From the NCBI RefSeq assembly GCF_025950235.1, contig NZ_JAPDDT010000012.1, forward strand, positions 1-64,000: a stretch of 64,000 nucleotides of DNA. The letters are read 5' to 3'. The notes beneath the pieces are model-generated. The model was not told the DNA's origin. It did not search any database and worked only from the letters and a program-made list of their open reading frames with translations. Shown here piece by piece: positions 1 through 9,600 of the stretch. The position numbers were made by a program, and so were the translations under genes. The stretch's first letter is position 1, and each line of letters opens with the position of its first letter. This DNA is from Luteolibacter arcticus. GTDB taxonomy: Bacteria > Verrucomicrobiota > Verrucomicrobiia > Verrucomicrobiales > Akkermansiaceae.

Positions 1-9
1 AAACATCTC

Positions 10-231
10 TTAGGAAAGTACCAGTGCAACCTGCATCATCCGCCCATCTCGATCTAACAGGTCCTTAAAGGCATTGGAATGAATTCCGCGCTCCCAGTGG
101 ACAATGGCGATGTCTTCCAGGGTTCTTCGAAGTTCGTCTGTTTCGCGTCTCTTCGCGGTTCGATTTCTTTGCCCGGACCCGGCTGGATGGCTGCGTTTCA
201 AAGCAAGGCGCTCCAGTAGTTGAGCTTTCAT
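10..231 (-). CDS. Uncertain small ORF (73 aa)
   Basis: A short open frame that I do not recognise. Its C-terminal half (from about residue 28) has a mixed composition that could be coding, while the N-terminal half is rich in Arg and Ser and looks translated from non-coding sequence. No ribosome-binding site, signal peptide or motif is visible. It lies beside a dispersed repeat (268-365). It may be a decayed gene fragment or no gene at all. Confidence 0.15.
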   Translation of the reverse strand: MKAQLLERLALKRSHPAGSGQRNRTAKRRETDELRRTLEDIAIVHWERGIHSNAFKDLLDRDGRMMQVALVLS

Positions 232-267
232 TGGTTGCCTTGTGTCCGCGGGATGTGACCGGCTTCA

Positions 268-365
268 TCGCGCCCCTTCAGGGCTCCGTTTGTTAGATGA
301 GGTGACCCGGGGCGCCGCTGCGCTTGCCCCCGGGGCTGAGAGATGTCGCGCCGTTGGCGCTGGAG
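268..365 (+). repeat. Dispersed repeat, family 2, copy 1
   Basis: This stretch is clearly homologous, in the same orientation, to 19411-19508. Both copies share a CGCCCC(T)TTCAGGG start, a central TTGTTAGATG(A/G)GGTGACCC block, two facing G/C-rich arms (CCCGGGGCG and GCCCCGGGC-like) and a CTGAG(A/G)GATGT(C/G) segment near the end. The facing arms suggest a folded REP-like element. It sits just beyond the stop codon of the minus-strand regulator at 409. A second GATGTCGCGCC...GAGGACTGGCG unit follows at about 380-402, so the right end may be partly duplicated. Confidence 0.75.
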
Positions 366-408
366 AGGACTGGCGGTCGGGATGTCGCGCCGAGGACTGG
401 CGTTCGTT

Positions 409-1551
409 TCACCGGCCGGCGGGGGCGAGGCCTTTGGCGGGGGCGATGGTTTCGCCGGGTTCGAAGGTGGCGGGGAACACCGGTTGTGCGAGGTCGGTGC
501 CGCCCTTGGCGAGGCACTTGACCCAGCGGTCGACGCGGCGGATGTGTTCGTGGACAGGCCACTTGAAGTGCGCGGGGGCGAGTGGCAGCAGCGAGAATAG
601 CGGACCCGCGGTCATGCAGATGAGCGAGACATCGCGTGGGACGCGGATGCCCTTGAGCCCGAAGAAAACGAGCGCGGCGACGTAGGAGGCGGGATCGACG
701 AAGATGAGGGCAGTGGGGGGGGTGAGGAGGAACAGCGACTCTAACAGCTTTTCCAAGCCTGCCGGGGTTTGTTCCCATGCGGGCAGGTTGTAGCTGGTGG
801 GGGTGTGGCCGCATTCTTCCATGGCGGAGAGGAAGGCCTGTCCGGTTTTGCTGGGGGAGGGGAGGCGCCAACTGTCCGGCGAGATCGTGACGATCCTGCG
901 ATGGCCGAGTTCGCTCAGCGTGCGGACGGAGGCGAGGATGGCTTCCGCGATGGTGGTGGCGCTGCTGGCGACGGGCTGGCCGGAGAATCGGCCGCCGACG
1001 GCCATCACGGGGAGGGCGCGCTTGGCGAACCACTCGAGCACTTGCTCGGTCGCCGAGTAAGCGACCCAGGCATCGGCTTTGGCGGCTTCCACCATGCGCG
1101 AGATGCGCGGGAGCTTGTAGCCGAGTTCGGCCATGCAGCGATCGGCGAAGAAGCAGATGTGCCCGGCATTCTCGATTCGGCGCCTGACGCCCAGCATCAT
1201 TTGCTGGGAGTAGAGGTTGATCTCGTCCAGATGGCTGGAGAGCAGGATGCCGACGCGCAGGACCTTGCCCTTCCGCTGGGAATCGCGGGAAAGAACGATC
1301 TGTTTGCGACGGCCGGGGCCACCGGATTGGAGGCTGCCCTCGAGTTCGAGGAGGTGCAGCGCGCTCTCCACGGTGGACTTGGAGACGCCGAGCTCACGGA
1401 CCAGTTCGCGGATGCCGGGAAGCTGTCCGCACCAGTGTCCGCTGTGAAATCCCACCCGCAGGTGGTCCGCGATTTGCTCGATGACCGACCGTTGGCGGAA
1501 GGGATGCACGCTTAAGGAGAAGTGATGGAAAGTGAAATCAGGGCAAGTCAA
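409..1551 (-). CDS. GntR/LacI-like sugar-sensing transcriptional regulator (XylR-type)
   Basis: About 380 aa. The N-terminal region (about residues 10-80) contains a winged-helix of the GntR type, with LPGIRELVRELGVSKSTVES as the recognition-helix region. The rest resembles the periplasmic-binding-like sensor of LacI/XylR regulators, with RVGILLSSHLDEIN at the first strand, a segment LGHRRIVTISPDSWRLPSPS, and a late PRDVSLICM stretch. It is expected to bind a small ligand, probably a sugar, and control neighbouring genes. No in-frame ATG lies near the domain start; TTG at 1551, a few bases after AGGA, is my choice, with GTG at 1509 the alternative. It is divergent from the giant PATR gene at 1681, with a palindrome at 1618-1631 between them. 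Confidence 0.82.
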   Translation of the reverse strand: MTCPDFTFHHFSLSVHPFRQRSVIEQIADHLRVGFHSGHWCGQLPGIRELVRELGVSKSTVESALHLLELEGSLQSGGPGRRKQIVLSRDSQRKGKVLRVGILLSSHLDEINLYSQQMMLGVRRRIENAGHICFFADRCMAELGYKLPRISRMVEAAKADAWVAYSATEQVLEWFAKRALPVMAVGGRFSGQPVASSATTIAEAILASVRTLSELGHRRIVTISPDSWRLPSPSKTGQAFLSAMEECGHTPTSYNLPAWEQTPAGLEKLLESLFLLTPPTALIFVDPASYVAALVFFGLKGIRVPRDVSLICMTAGPLFSLLPLAPAHFKWPVHEHIRRVDRWVKCLAKGGTDLAQPVFPATFEPGETIAPAKGLAPAGR

Positions 1552-1617
1552 ACCGTCCTGTTTTTTAGGACAGGGAGTAAGAACTAACCCCTTTGCCTCA
1601 GTACGGCAGGGGTCTAT

Positions 1618-1631
1618 CGGGGTATACCTCG
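1618..1631. promoter_or_regulatory. Candidate operator palindrome between divergent genes
   Basis: The 14-bp sequence CGGGGTATACCTCG is an inverted repeat with one mismatched pair, centred on GTATAC. It lies about 50 bp upstream of the PATR start and about 70 bp upstream of the regulator start. A near-symmetric site in such a gap is what a LacI- or GntR-type dimer normally binds. That the neighbouring regulator binds it is inference. Confidence 0.5.
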
Positions 1632-1680
1632 TGAATCCCCGAACCCGTGTTTCCACTCGCCTCAAAAAAAACACTCCCTC

Positions 1681-4600
1681 ATGAATCCTCGAAATAATCC
1701 CTTCACCGTCGCCTCGCTGCTCTCGGTCGCCTCGCTCACCTCGATTTGCGCCGCGCCGCTCTATTGGAAAACCAGCACCGCCGCCGCGTGGACCAGCGCG
1801 ACGTGGGCGACCTCGCCCGGCGGCACTTATGACCAGCCATGGGTGGCGGGTTCCGATGTCATCTTCGAAGACAATCTCGGCACCGCGCTGACCATCACGG
1901 GAGCAGCCACCGACTTCGCCTCCATCACCGCGAATGAAAACGTGACGGTGACGCCGGGCGGCACGCTCGGCACTGGCGGCACGATGGCGATCGTGGACGT
2001 AGCCAGCGGCAAGACGCTCAATTTTGCCGCACAGGCGATATCCACCGCGGCCGGCACCGGCTTCGTCAAGAACGGTGCGGGCATCTGGTCGCTGGCGAAT
2101 GCCGGTGCCTATCCCGGCGGCTTCACGCTGAATGCCGGCACCGTGGCCGTGGGGAATGCGAACGCGCTGGGCTCGGGCGGCGCGCTGGTCATCAACGGCG
2201 GGACGATTCGCTCCAATGACGGCACCGCGCGCAACCTCGGCGGCAAGTTCTCCTCCATCACGCTGGGCGGCAATGTCACCCTCGGCGATACTGTCAGCAA
2301 CGGCGCGCTGACCTTCAACACCAACACCTCCCTCGGGGCGGCCACCCGCACGCTCGCCGTGAACAGCGCGGTGACCCACACCGGCATCATCAGCGGTGGC
2401 GCGGGAGTCGGCATTGTCAAGACGGGTCCCGGACTGCTGACGCTCGGCGGGGCCAATACTTACACCGGCACCACCTCCATTTCGAATGGAGTGGTCTCGA
2501 TCGCCACGACCGGAGCGATCCCCGGATTTGCGACGAACGGCAGCTACTCAGTTGCCAGTGGCGCCGGCCTGGCGGTGGCCAATGCGGTCACCGATGCGAA
2601 CATTGCAAGCATGCTCGGGACCACGAATTTCGCGGGGGGATCGGCGATCGGTTTCGACACCACCGCAGCGAGCCGGGCTTATGCCGTGGTTTTGGCCAAT
2701 ACCGCGCAGGGCAGCTTGGGATTGGTCAAGGAGGGGGCCAACACCCTGACCCTCTCGACCGCCAACACCTACACCGGTGGCACGACCGTCAATGCCGGCA
2801 CCGTGGCGCTTTCCAATGCGACAGCGCTGGGATCGGGCGCGGTTCAAGTCAACGGCGGCGCTACCGTCACGGTCAATGCCAGCTTGGATGTAAGCAACGC
2901 GGTGACCCTGAAGCGCGGTACCGCCAGCAGAGCCCAGATCATTCTCGGCAGCACCAACACCGGCTCCACATGGAGCGGGAATATCACGGTGGATAATTCA
3001 AACGCCGTGAATAATAACTTCGCCGCCATCCAGGCAGGTGGAAACTCCGCCGCAGTGGCGAGCGTCGTCTCTGGCAATATCGGCTACAGCGTCCTGGGAG
3101 GGGCCGGAAGTGCCACCAGCCAGAGCCTCGTCCTGCGCACCACCGACCGGTTTGGAAAAGTGACCGGCTCGATTTCCCTCGCCGAGGGATACCTTCAGAT
3201 GTTGGACAGCACCAAATGGGAGTTCAGCAATACCTCCAATACTTGGGGCACGCTGGACGTCAGCCACGCCGGTGCCATCGCCACGGTCGGCGCGACCAAC
3301 ACGCTCTCGCCCAGCGGGGTGGTTTATTCGAACGTGGCCGGCACGCTGCTCCTGAACAATCAGCTCGCCACCACTGCCTACAACCAGACGATCGCCGGCT
3401 TGGGTGGCAATGTGAAGGTGGGACTCCTCGCCGGGGCCGCCACACTCACCTTGAACACCTCGTCAGACCAATCCGGTTCCGGAGTGATATCGGGTAACAT
3501 CAGCCTGGTGAAATCGGGAGCAGCGAAACAGACCCTGACCGGGGCCAATACCTATACCGGCTCGACCACGATCAATGGCGGGACGCTTGCGCTGGGCACC
3601 ACCGGCACGCTCAGCACTGGCGATCTCGCGATCAGCAACGCCACCCTCGATCTCCGCAAGGGCTCAGCCAACCGGACCCAGACCGTCAACAACCTGACGC
3701 TTTCCGGCGCGACGCTGAACATCGGCCTCAATGCCTCCGCCGACCAGATCGAGGCGCTGGGGACCACCACGGTCAACGGCACGAATACGCTGAAGTTGCA
3801 CGGCAGCGTGCCCACCGGCGTCTATAACCTGATCACGACGCAGTCCGCCCTCAGCGGCACCTTCGTGCTGGATACCAGCGGCGTGACGCCCTCCGGCTTC
3901 CCGACCGCCTACAGCGGGGCCATCCAAGGCAACAGCTATGTCCTGACCGTGACCGGTGCCGCCACTCCCCTGACCGCCTACTGGCGCGGCGATGTGAGTT
4001 CGGTGTGGAGCGACTCCTCCGCCGCTCCCAACAGCAACTGGGCGACCGACGTCACGGGGACTTCCGATACCGGCCAGATCGCCGGGGCGATCACCGAGGT
4101 GCACTTCTCCGCCACCAACGCTGCCAACAAGAACACCACCCTCGGAGCGGATACCAGCATCTATGGCCTCATCTTCGATGAGAATAGCGGAGCCGCCACG
4201 GTGGGAGGCGCCAATACCCTCACGATCCTGAATGACTTAGGCTTCGGGATCGACGTCTTCCCTGGTGCCGACGCGACGCTCAGTACCGGAGGCATCGTCT
4301 GCATCGCCACGGCCGCCGTGCAGGCGGGCGGCACGCTCACGGTGAACAGCGGCGGCTTGGGATCCGGTCCGCTGGTCGTGGATGGCATCCTGAACCTGAA
4401 CATGAATGTGACCCAGTCGTCGCTTGGCGGGCTCAATACCGGCGTCATTTCCCGCGGCATCGCGGGAGCGGGTGTCCTGACGGTCTCCACCGCGGCGAAC
4501 AGCCTCTATGAGGGCGCGATCAACAACGGCGCGGGCACCATGGCATTGGTCAAGGGAGGCACCGTCACGCCATCCACGCTGACCCTGTCCGGGACCAGCG

Positions 4601-6093
4601 ACTACACCGGCGGCACCACGATCACCGGCGGCATCCTCCAGGCGAATAGCTCCACGGCCCTCGGCAGCGGCACGGTCGCCATCAATGGCGGCCAGCGTCT
4701 CGGCCTTGGTGACGGGGTGACCCTGGCGAATGCCATCACGGTGGGTGCGAACAGCAGCCCGCAGGGGAACGGCTTGATCACGGCCTTCCCCGCGGCGTCG
4801 AGCACGACCACCGTGACCGGCCCGATCAGCATCACCAGCGCGGCGGCCGGCGGCGGCCACTTCGTCAATTCGGGAGTCGGCACCTTCGATGTGAAGAGCG
4901 TCATCACTTCCACGGTCCCGGTCACTCACCGGAGTGGCACCATCACCTACTGGGGTGCCGTCGGTACCAGCTACACCGCGATGTCGGTGACAGCGGGAAC
5001 TGCCCGCCTCGCCGCGAACAATGGTCTCTCGCCCACGGCCACCTTGACCATGGGACAGAGTGGTGCATCCACCTTGGATCTCGCCGGCTTTAACCAGACG
5101 CTGGTCGGAATCACCCGCTTCACGCCAAACCCATTCGCCGCAACCATCGGCAACAGTTCGACCGCCACGGACTCGGTGCTCACGACCACCGGCACGTCGG
5201 TCTTCGACGGGGTGATCGCGAATGCGGTGAGCGGCGGCACGCGGACCACGGGGCTCACCGTCAGCAGCGGGGCGCTCACGCTCAGCGGGGTCAACACCTA
5301 CACGGGCAATACCACGATCGGCACCGGCGCGGGCCTGACCTTGTCGGACAATGCGCAGCTCCGCTTCAGCATTGGGGTCGTCAGCAACAGCATCAGCGGC
5401 ACGGGCTCCGCATTCATCAATGGCGACTTCAACATCGACACCACCGTCAGCGAAGCGGGACCGGCCACCTCGGGCACGTGGAACTTGGAGACCCTCGGCG
5501 CTTCTTCGGTGTATGATACGACCTTCCAGGTGCTCAGCGGCACCACACCGTGGACCGCCACCGGCGACGTGTGGACGAAGACGGTCGGCACCAAGAGCTA
5601 TTCCTTCGATGAAGCGACCGGGGTGCTCACGATGACCACCGTCTCCGGAGGCTTCGATGCCTGGGCTACTTCCAAGGGCCTGGCCGGTGGCGATGCGGCC
5701 TTCGATGCGGATCCGGATTTCGATGGCATCGACAATGGTCTGGAATTCGTGCTGGGCGGCGAGCCGAACCCCGCCAACCCGGGCTCGAGCTCGACGGCGC
5801 TGCTGCCGACGGTTTCGCAAACCGGCGGCAACCTGACCTTCACCTTCAAGCGCAAGGATCTGTCCGAGTCGGGTGTGGTGCTGACATTCCAGTGGTCGAC
5901 GAACCTGGTCTTCCCGTCGCCCGCCAATGATGTGCCGGTCGGCCAGGTGGATTCCACCACCGACACCATCACGGTGGATGTGACCGAGGATGCGCCGGAT
6001 GCGGATACGGACACGATCGCCATCACCATCCCCGCGGCGAAGGCCGTGGGTGGCAAGCTCTTCGGCCGGCTGAGCGCGGTGAAGGTGCCTTGA
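1681..6093 (+). CDS. Giant secreted autotransporter-associated beta-strand (PATR) repeat protein
   Basis: 1470 aa with an N-terminal signal peptide ending near SICAAP, so it is exported. Most of the chain is Gly/Thr/Asn-rich beta-helix sequence with repeated PATR units such as TLGGANTYTGTTSISNG, TLSTANTYTGGTTVNAG, TLTGANTYTGSTTINGG and TLSGVNTYTGNTTIG. There is no C-terminal outer-membrane barrel. Instead residues about 1325-1470 form a tail with WATSKG, a Ca-binding-like DADPDFDGIDNG and a GGEP segment, shared with the protein at 24254-27340. A surface or biofilm-matrix role is likely but unproven. The ATG at 1681 has no Shine-Dalgarno sequence. It is divergent from the regulator at 409-1551 and ends before a strong terminator. 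Confidence 0.88.
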   Translation: MNPRNNPFTVASLLSVASLTSICAAPLYWKTSTAAAWTSATWATSPGGTYDQPWVAGSDVIFEDNLGTALTITGAATDFASITANENVTVTPGGTLGTGGTMAIVDVASGKTLNFAAQAISTAAGTGFVKNGAGIWSLANAGAYPGGFTLNAGTVAVGNANALGSGGALVINGGTIRSNDGTARNLGGKFSSITLGGNVTLGDTVSNGALTFNTNTSLGAATRTLAVNSAVTHTGIISGGAGVGIVKTGPGLLTLGGANTYTGTTSISNGVVSIATTGAIPGFATNGSYSVASGAGLAVANAVTDANIASMLGTTNFAGGSAIGFDTTAASRAYAVVLANTAQGSLGLVKEGANTLTLSTANTYTGGTTVNAGTVALSNATALGSGAVQVNGGATVTVNASLDVSNAVTLKRGTASRAQIILGSTNTGSTWSGNITVDNSNAVNNNFAAIQAGGNSAAVASVVSGNIGYSVLGGAGSATSQSLVLRTTDRFGKVTGSISLAEGYLQMLDSTKWEFSNTSNTWGTLDVSHAGAIATVGATNTLSPSGVVYSNVAGTLLLNNQLATTAYNQTIAGLGGNVKVGLLAGAATLTLNTSSDQSGSGVISGNISLVKSGAAKQTLTGANTYTGSTTINGGTLALGTTGTLSTGDLAISNATLDLRKGSANRTQTVNNLTLSGATLNIGLNASADQIEALGTTTVNGTNTLKLHGSVPTGVYNLITTQSALSGTFVLDTSGVTPSGFPTAYSGAIQGNSYVLTVTGAATPLTAYWRGDVSSVWSDSSAAPNSNWATDVTGTSDTGQIAGAITEVHFSATNAANKNTTLGADTSIYGLIFDENSGAATVGGANTLTILNDLGFGIDVFPGADATLSTGGIVCIATAAVQAGGTLTVNSGGLGSGPLVVDGILNLNMNVTQSSLGGLNTGVISRGIAGAGVLTVSTAANSLYEGAINNGAGTMALVKGGTVTPSTLTLSGTSDYTGGTTITGGILQANSSTALGSGTVAINGGQRLGLGDGVTLANAITVGANSSPQGNGLITAFPAASSTTTVTGPISITSAAAGGGHFVNSGVGTFDVKSVITSTVPVTHRSGTITYWGAVGTSYTAMSVTAGTARLAANNGLSPTATLTMGQSGASTLDLAGFNQTLVGITRFTPNPFAATIGNSSTATDSVLTTTGTSVFDGVIANAVSGGTRTTGLTVSSGALTLSGVNTYTGNTTIGTGAGLTLSDNAQLRFSIGVVSNSISGTGSAFINGDFNIDTTVSEAGPATSGTWNLETLGASSVYDTTFQVLSGTTPWTATGDVWTKTVGTKSYSFDEATGVLTMTTVSGGFDAWATSKGLAGGDAAFDADPDFDGIDNGLEFVLGGEPNPANPGSSSTALLPTVSQTGGNLTFTFKRKDLSESGVVLTFQWSTNLVFPSPANDVPVGQVDSTTDTITVDVTEDAPDADTDTIAITIPAAKAVGGKLFGRLSAVKVP

Positions 6094-6176
6094 TCGTGAG
6101 GCAGCGAGATTGAACAACTTCTCTGGGGCAGGGTGCGATTCGAGGTCGGATCCCTGTTTCTGAGGCGAGAAGAGGG

Positions 6177-6208
6177 GCGGGAGGCTGATTGGCCTCCCGC
6201 TCTTTTTT
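6177..6208 (+). terminator. Rho-independent terminator after the PATR gene
   Basis: A perfect 9-bp stem, GCGGGAGGC facing GCCTCCCGC, closes a 6-base loop and is followed directly by TCTTTTTT. It lies about 85 bp after the stop codon of the 1470-aa gene. Confidence 0.92.
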
Positions 6209-6351
6209 AGGCTCCGGCAGGTTTGCTGAGGCCGGCCCGGTCGCTGCGGGCTTGTTTTACGCAGTGCTCACAGAGGAAAGGCAGGAGGTCACAAAGTAAG
6301 GCAGGGAGAGAATCTCAATCACCCTCACTGCCTTCCCCCTCGGCGACCTCG

Positions 6352-6470
6352 CATAAGGAGCCGAGACCTTACTGTCGCTTTGGACAGACCGGCGTCCTCG
6401 GCTCGCCTCAAGAGTCCGGCGGAAAGTGTGAACGGGAATGAACGGGACAGTAAGGTCCCGGCTCCTTATG
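6352..6470 (+). repeat. MITE-like inverted-repeat element, family 1, copy A
   Basis: A 119-bp element bounded by 25-bp terminal inverted repeats (6352-6376 and 6446-6470) that differ at one position. The ends read CATAAGGAGCCG outward and GACCTTACTGTC inward. The interior is also shared with copy B (12222-12346), which is in the opposite orientation. The homology extends about 8 bp beyond the left repeat (CGACCTCG). No coding capacity is evident. The rest of the gap 6209-6688 shows no gene. Confidence 0.85.
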
Positions 6471-6688
6471 GGGGGAAGCCATCGGGCGGTCTCCCACTGC
6501 CACCGGACTTGTAAAAGGAACAACAGGTTCGGCGGATTGATGGATGGCGGAACGGCAATCTGGCGCTAGTCTCAAAGTTGAAAGCAGGTCCCTCGCGGAT
6601 GCATGTTGCATTTCGCGCTGTTTTTACTTTTCCTGCGATTTCCGGTAAGTTGGTACGGCCTTCTGCTGTCTTTGGGTGTCAGGCTATC

Positions 6689-9600
6689 ATGAAAACGTCT
6701 CTTTTTGCCTTAAATACTCCGTTCTCGCCCGCGTTGCCGAAGAAGCTTCCGCGCTGGACGGGGATGGCCGCAGGTGTGGCGGGATGGCTGGGCAGCGTGC
6801 TTCTCGCGCAGGCGCAAGCGCTGCCGCCGGCGCTGAATCAGGTCCGGCCGGCGAATGCGGTGGGGACCCATTTGTCGACGATCAACACGGGCAAGGCGGT
6901 TTCGCAGGCGAGTTTCCACCGGGGGCTGCTGTTCGTGCCGATGGGGTTCGACCACGGCGGTGGCCAGGGGGCGGGAGCCTTTGCCTTCTACAATCTGGAC
7001 AATCCGGCGGCACCGCAACTGGTGCTCGATTCGCGCGATCATGCGGCGCGCTACCAGACCACGGGGCAGTTGAACTACGTGGGCAATTGGGCGGAGATGC
7101 ACCACAACTGGATTTCCGGCGACCGCGTGTTGATCTCGGAACGCCGGAGCAGCTCGAACGGGCTGGCGGTTTTCGACATGGCGCCGGTGTACGATACGGA
7201 TCCCGCCACGCTGCCGGAGACGCTCGGCCGGATGTCCTACGCCGGGGTGGGTGCGCCGACGAATTACGAGGGGTATTGCTTCGCGGTCGGTTGGCAGGGG
7301 AACCGCTATGCGTATGCCCCGACCGGCGCGCAGGGGCTCTACATCGTGGATACCACCAATCCGGCGGCGATGACGCAGATGGCGCATGTCTCGCGCTCCG
7401 CGTTGGGGAACCGGACCTTCCTCGGTGCATGGCCGATCGGCAATTTGCTGATCCTGAGCGACATCAACAGCACGAGCTGGGTGAAGTTTTTCGACATCTC
7501 GAATCCGGCCAGCCCGGTGGCGATCCCCGGTGGGGAATTCAATGCGCAGATGGGATACTTCGGCTTCGTGCACGGGAACCAGTTTCATGGCGCGGGTTCG
7601 CCGGTGGTGACGCACGATTTCACGAATCCGGCCGCGCCGGTGCGGCGGGTGCTCTTCAATTCGCCGGGCTTCACCAATCCCGAGTATGGCTACGGACAGG
7701 ACGATCATATCTTCATCGGCCACTACCCGGGGGCGACCCGCTGGCAACTGAATGACGCTGCCGCGCCGACGGCGGCGGTCCAACAGCCGCGGATCAATTC
7801 GGGGCTGGTGGACGATCACGCGTTCCTCAATCCGATCGGCAATCTCTCGCTGCTCTGCACGGATCACAACAATCCGCTGAAAATGATCGTGGGCGTGGCG
7901 ACCACCACGCCAGATACCACGCCGCCGGTCGCGCGCTTCGTGTCGCCGACCGATGGCGCGCTGAACCAGCACGTGCTGTCCCGGGTGGGCATTTCGTTCT
8001 CCGATACGATCGATCCGCAGTCGCTCGGTACCGACAGCTTCCAGGTCCGGAACGTGGCCAACGGCGCGCTGGTCGCGGGGAGTTTTTCGTCGATGCTCGG
8101 GATCGTCAATTTCGTGCCGGACGCGCCGCTGGAGGCGAGCTCGACGTATGAGATCATCCTCACCGCGGGTGGGGTGACGGACCAGTGTGGCAACGCGATT
8201 CCGAGCACGACGCGGGTCGGCGCGTTTTCCACAGGCAGCACGTTGACCGTCTATTCGGCGAAGCCGGATGCGAGCAGTCCGGTGGTCGAGGGAAGTGCTG
8301 CCGCGCTGAATGCGACGGTGACCAATCCGGGCAATCTGGCGCTGGAGTTTTCCTGGGACTTCGGCGACGGCACTCCGACCACTGCATGGACCTCCTCGCC
8401 GGCGGCCAGCCACACGTGGAATACCCGTGGGAATTTCTCCACCACGCTGCGCACACGGGTGGCCGGATCCGGCTATGCCACGGCGTCGAGTGGTGTGCAG
8501 GTGGTTCATCTGCCGCTGGCGGCGGTCCGGCCGGTCAGCAGTACGACGATCACCGTAGATCCCGATCGCGCGGTGGTCTGGAACGTGAATCCCGACCAGG
8601 ACACGATCACCGCGATCGATACGGCGAGTCTGGCGAAGCTGCGCGAAGTGGCGGTGGGTGACCATCCCGTGGCCCTCGCGATCGGCGCGGGTGATGACCT
8701 GTGGATCGCGAACAAGAACACCGCCACGCTCACGCGCCTGCGCCGCGCCGATGGGGTGGTGCTGGGCACGCTCGCGCTGCCGGCCGGGAGCGATCCCCAT
8801 GGGCTGGTGATCGATCGTGGAGCGAACATCGGCTACGTGAGTCTCGAAGGCACGGGGCAGATCGCGAAGCTCGATCTGGCTGCTGGAACCATCCTCGCCA
8901 CGCAAGCGGTGGGGCCGCATCCGCGTGGCCTGGCGCTCGATGGCCAGCGCGGGATGCTCTACGTTTCGCGATTTATTTCCCCGGATGAAGGCGGCGTGGT
9001 GTACCGCATCGACCTCACTGATTTCAGCGTGGAGAGCCCGATCGGGCTGGCAGCGGTGATGACGCCCGAGAGCCTGGTGAACGGTCGCGGCATCCCGAAC
9101 TACCTGATGGCTCCCGCGCTTTCGCCGGACCTGACGCAAGGCTGGGTACCGGCGAAGAAGGATAACATTTTCCGCGGCGGGCTGCGCGACGGGCAGGCGC
9201 TGACCTTCGAGTCCACGGTGCGCTCGATGGCGGCGAGATTGGATCTGGAAACGCAGGCCAGTGCTGTGAGCGAGTCGGTCGATTTCGACAACAGCGACTT
9301 CCCAACGGGTGCTGCCTTCAGCCCGCTCGGCAACTACGTCTATTTCGCCACCAGCGGCTCGCAGACGATCTGGGTGGTGGATGCGTGGAATTCCGCGAAC
9401 CGGTATAGCATTTCCAGTGGTGGCGCGGCACCCGATGGCATCGCCTTCAGCGAGGATGGTGCGCGGTTGTTCGTGCACAATTTCCTCGAGCGCAAGGTCA
9501 CGGTGCTGCGCAGCACCGCCTCCTGCGGGGGAGTCTGCGGGACCACGCCGCAACTGGCGGCGATCGCCACCGTGGCGAGCGAGGCGCTGCCGGCGCAGGT

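Noticed and set aside
409..2379. Reading the regulator as a 656-aa protein starting at 2379
   Set aside because: The first about 275 residues are antisense to the PATR gene and unlike protein; the regulator domains begin only after about 1551.
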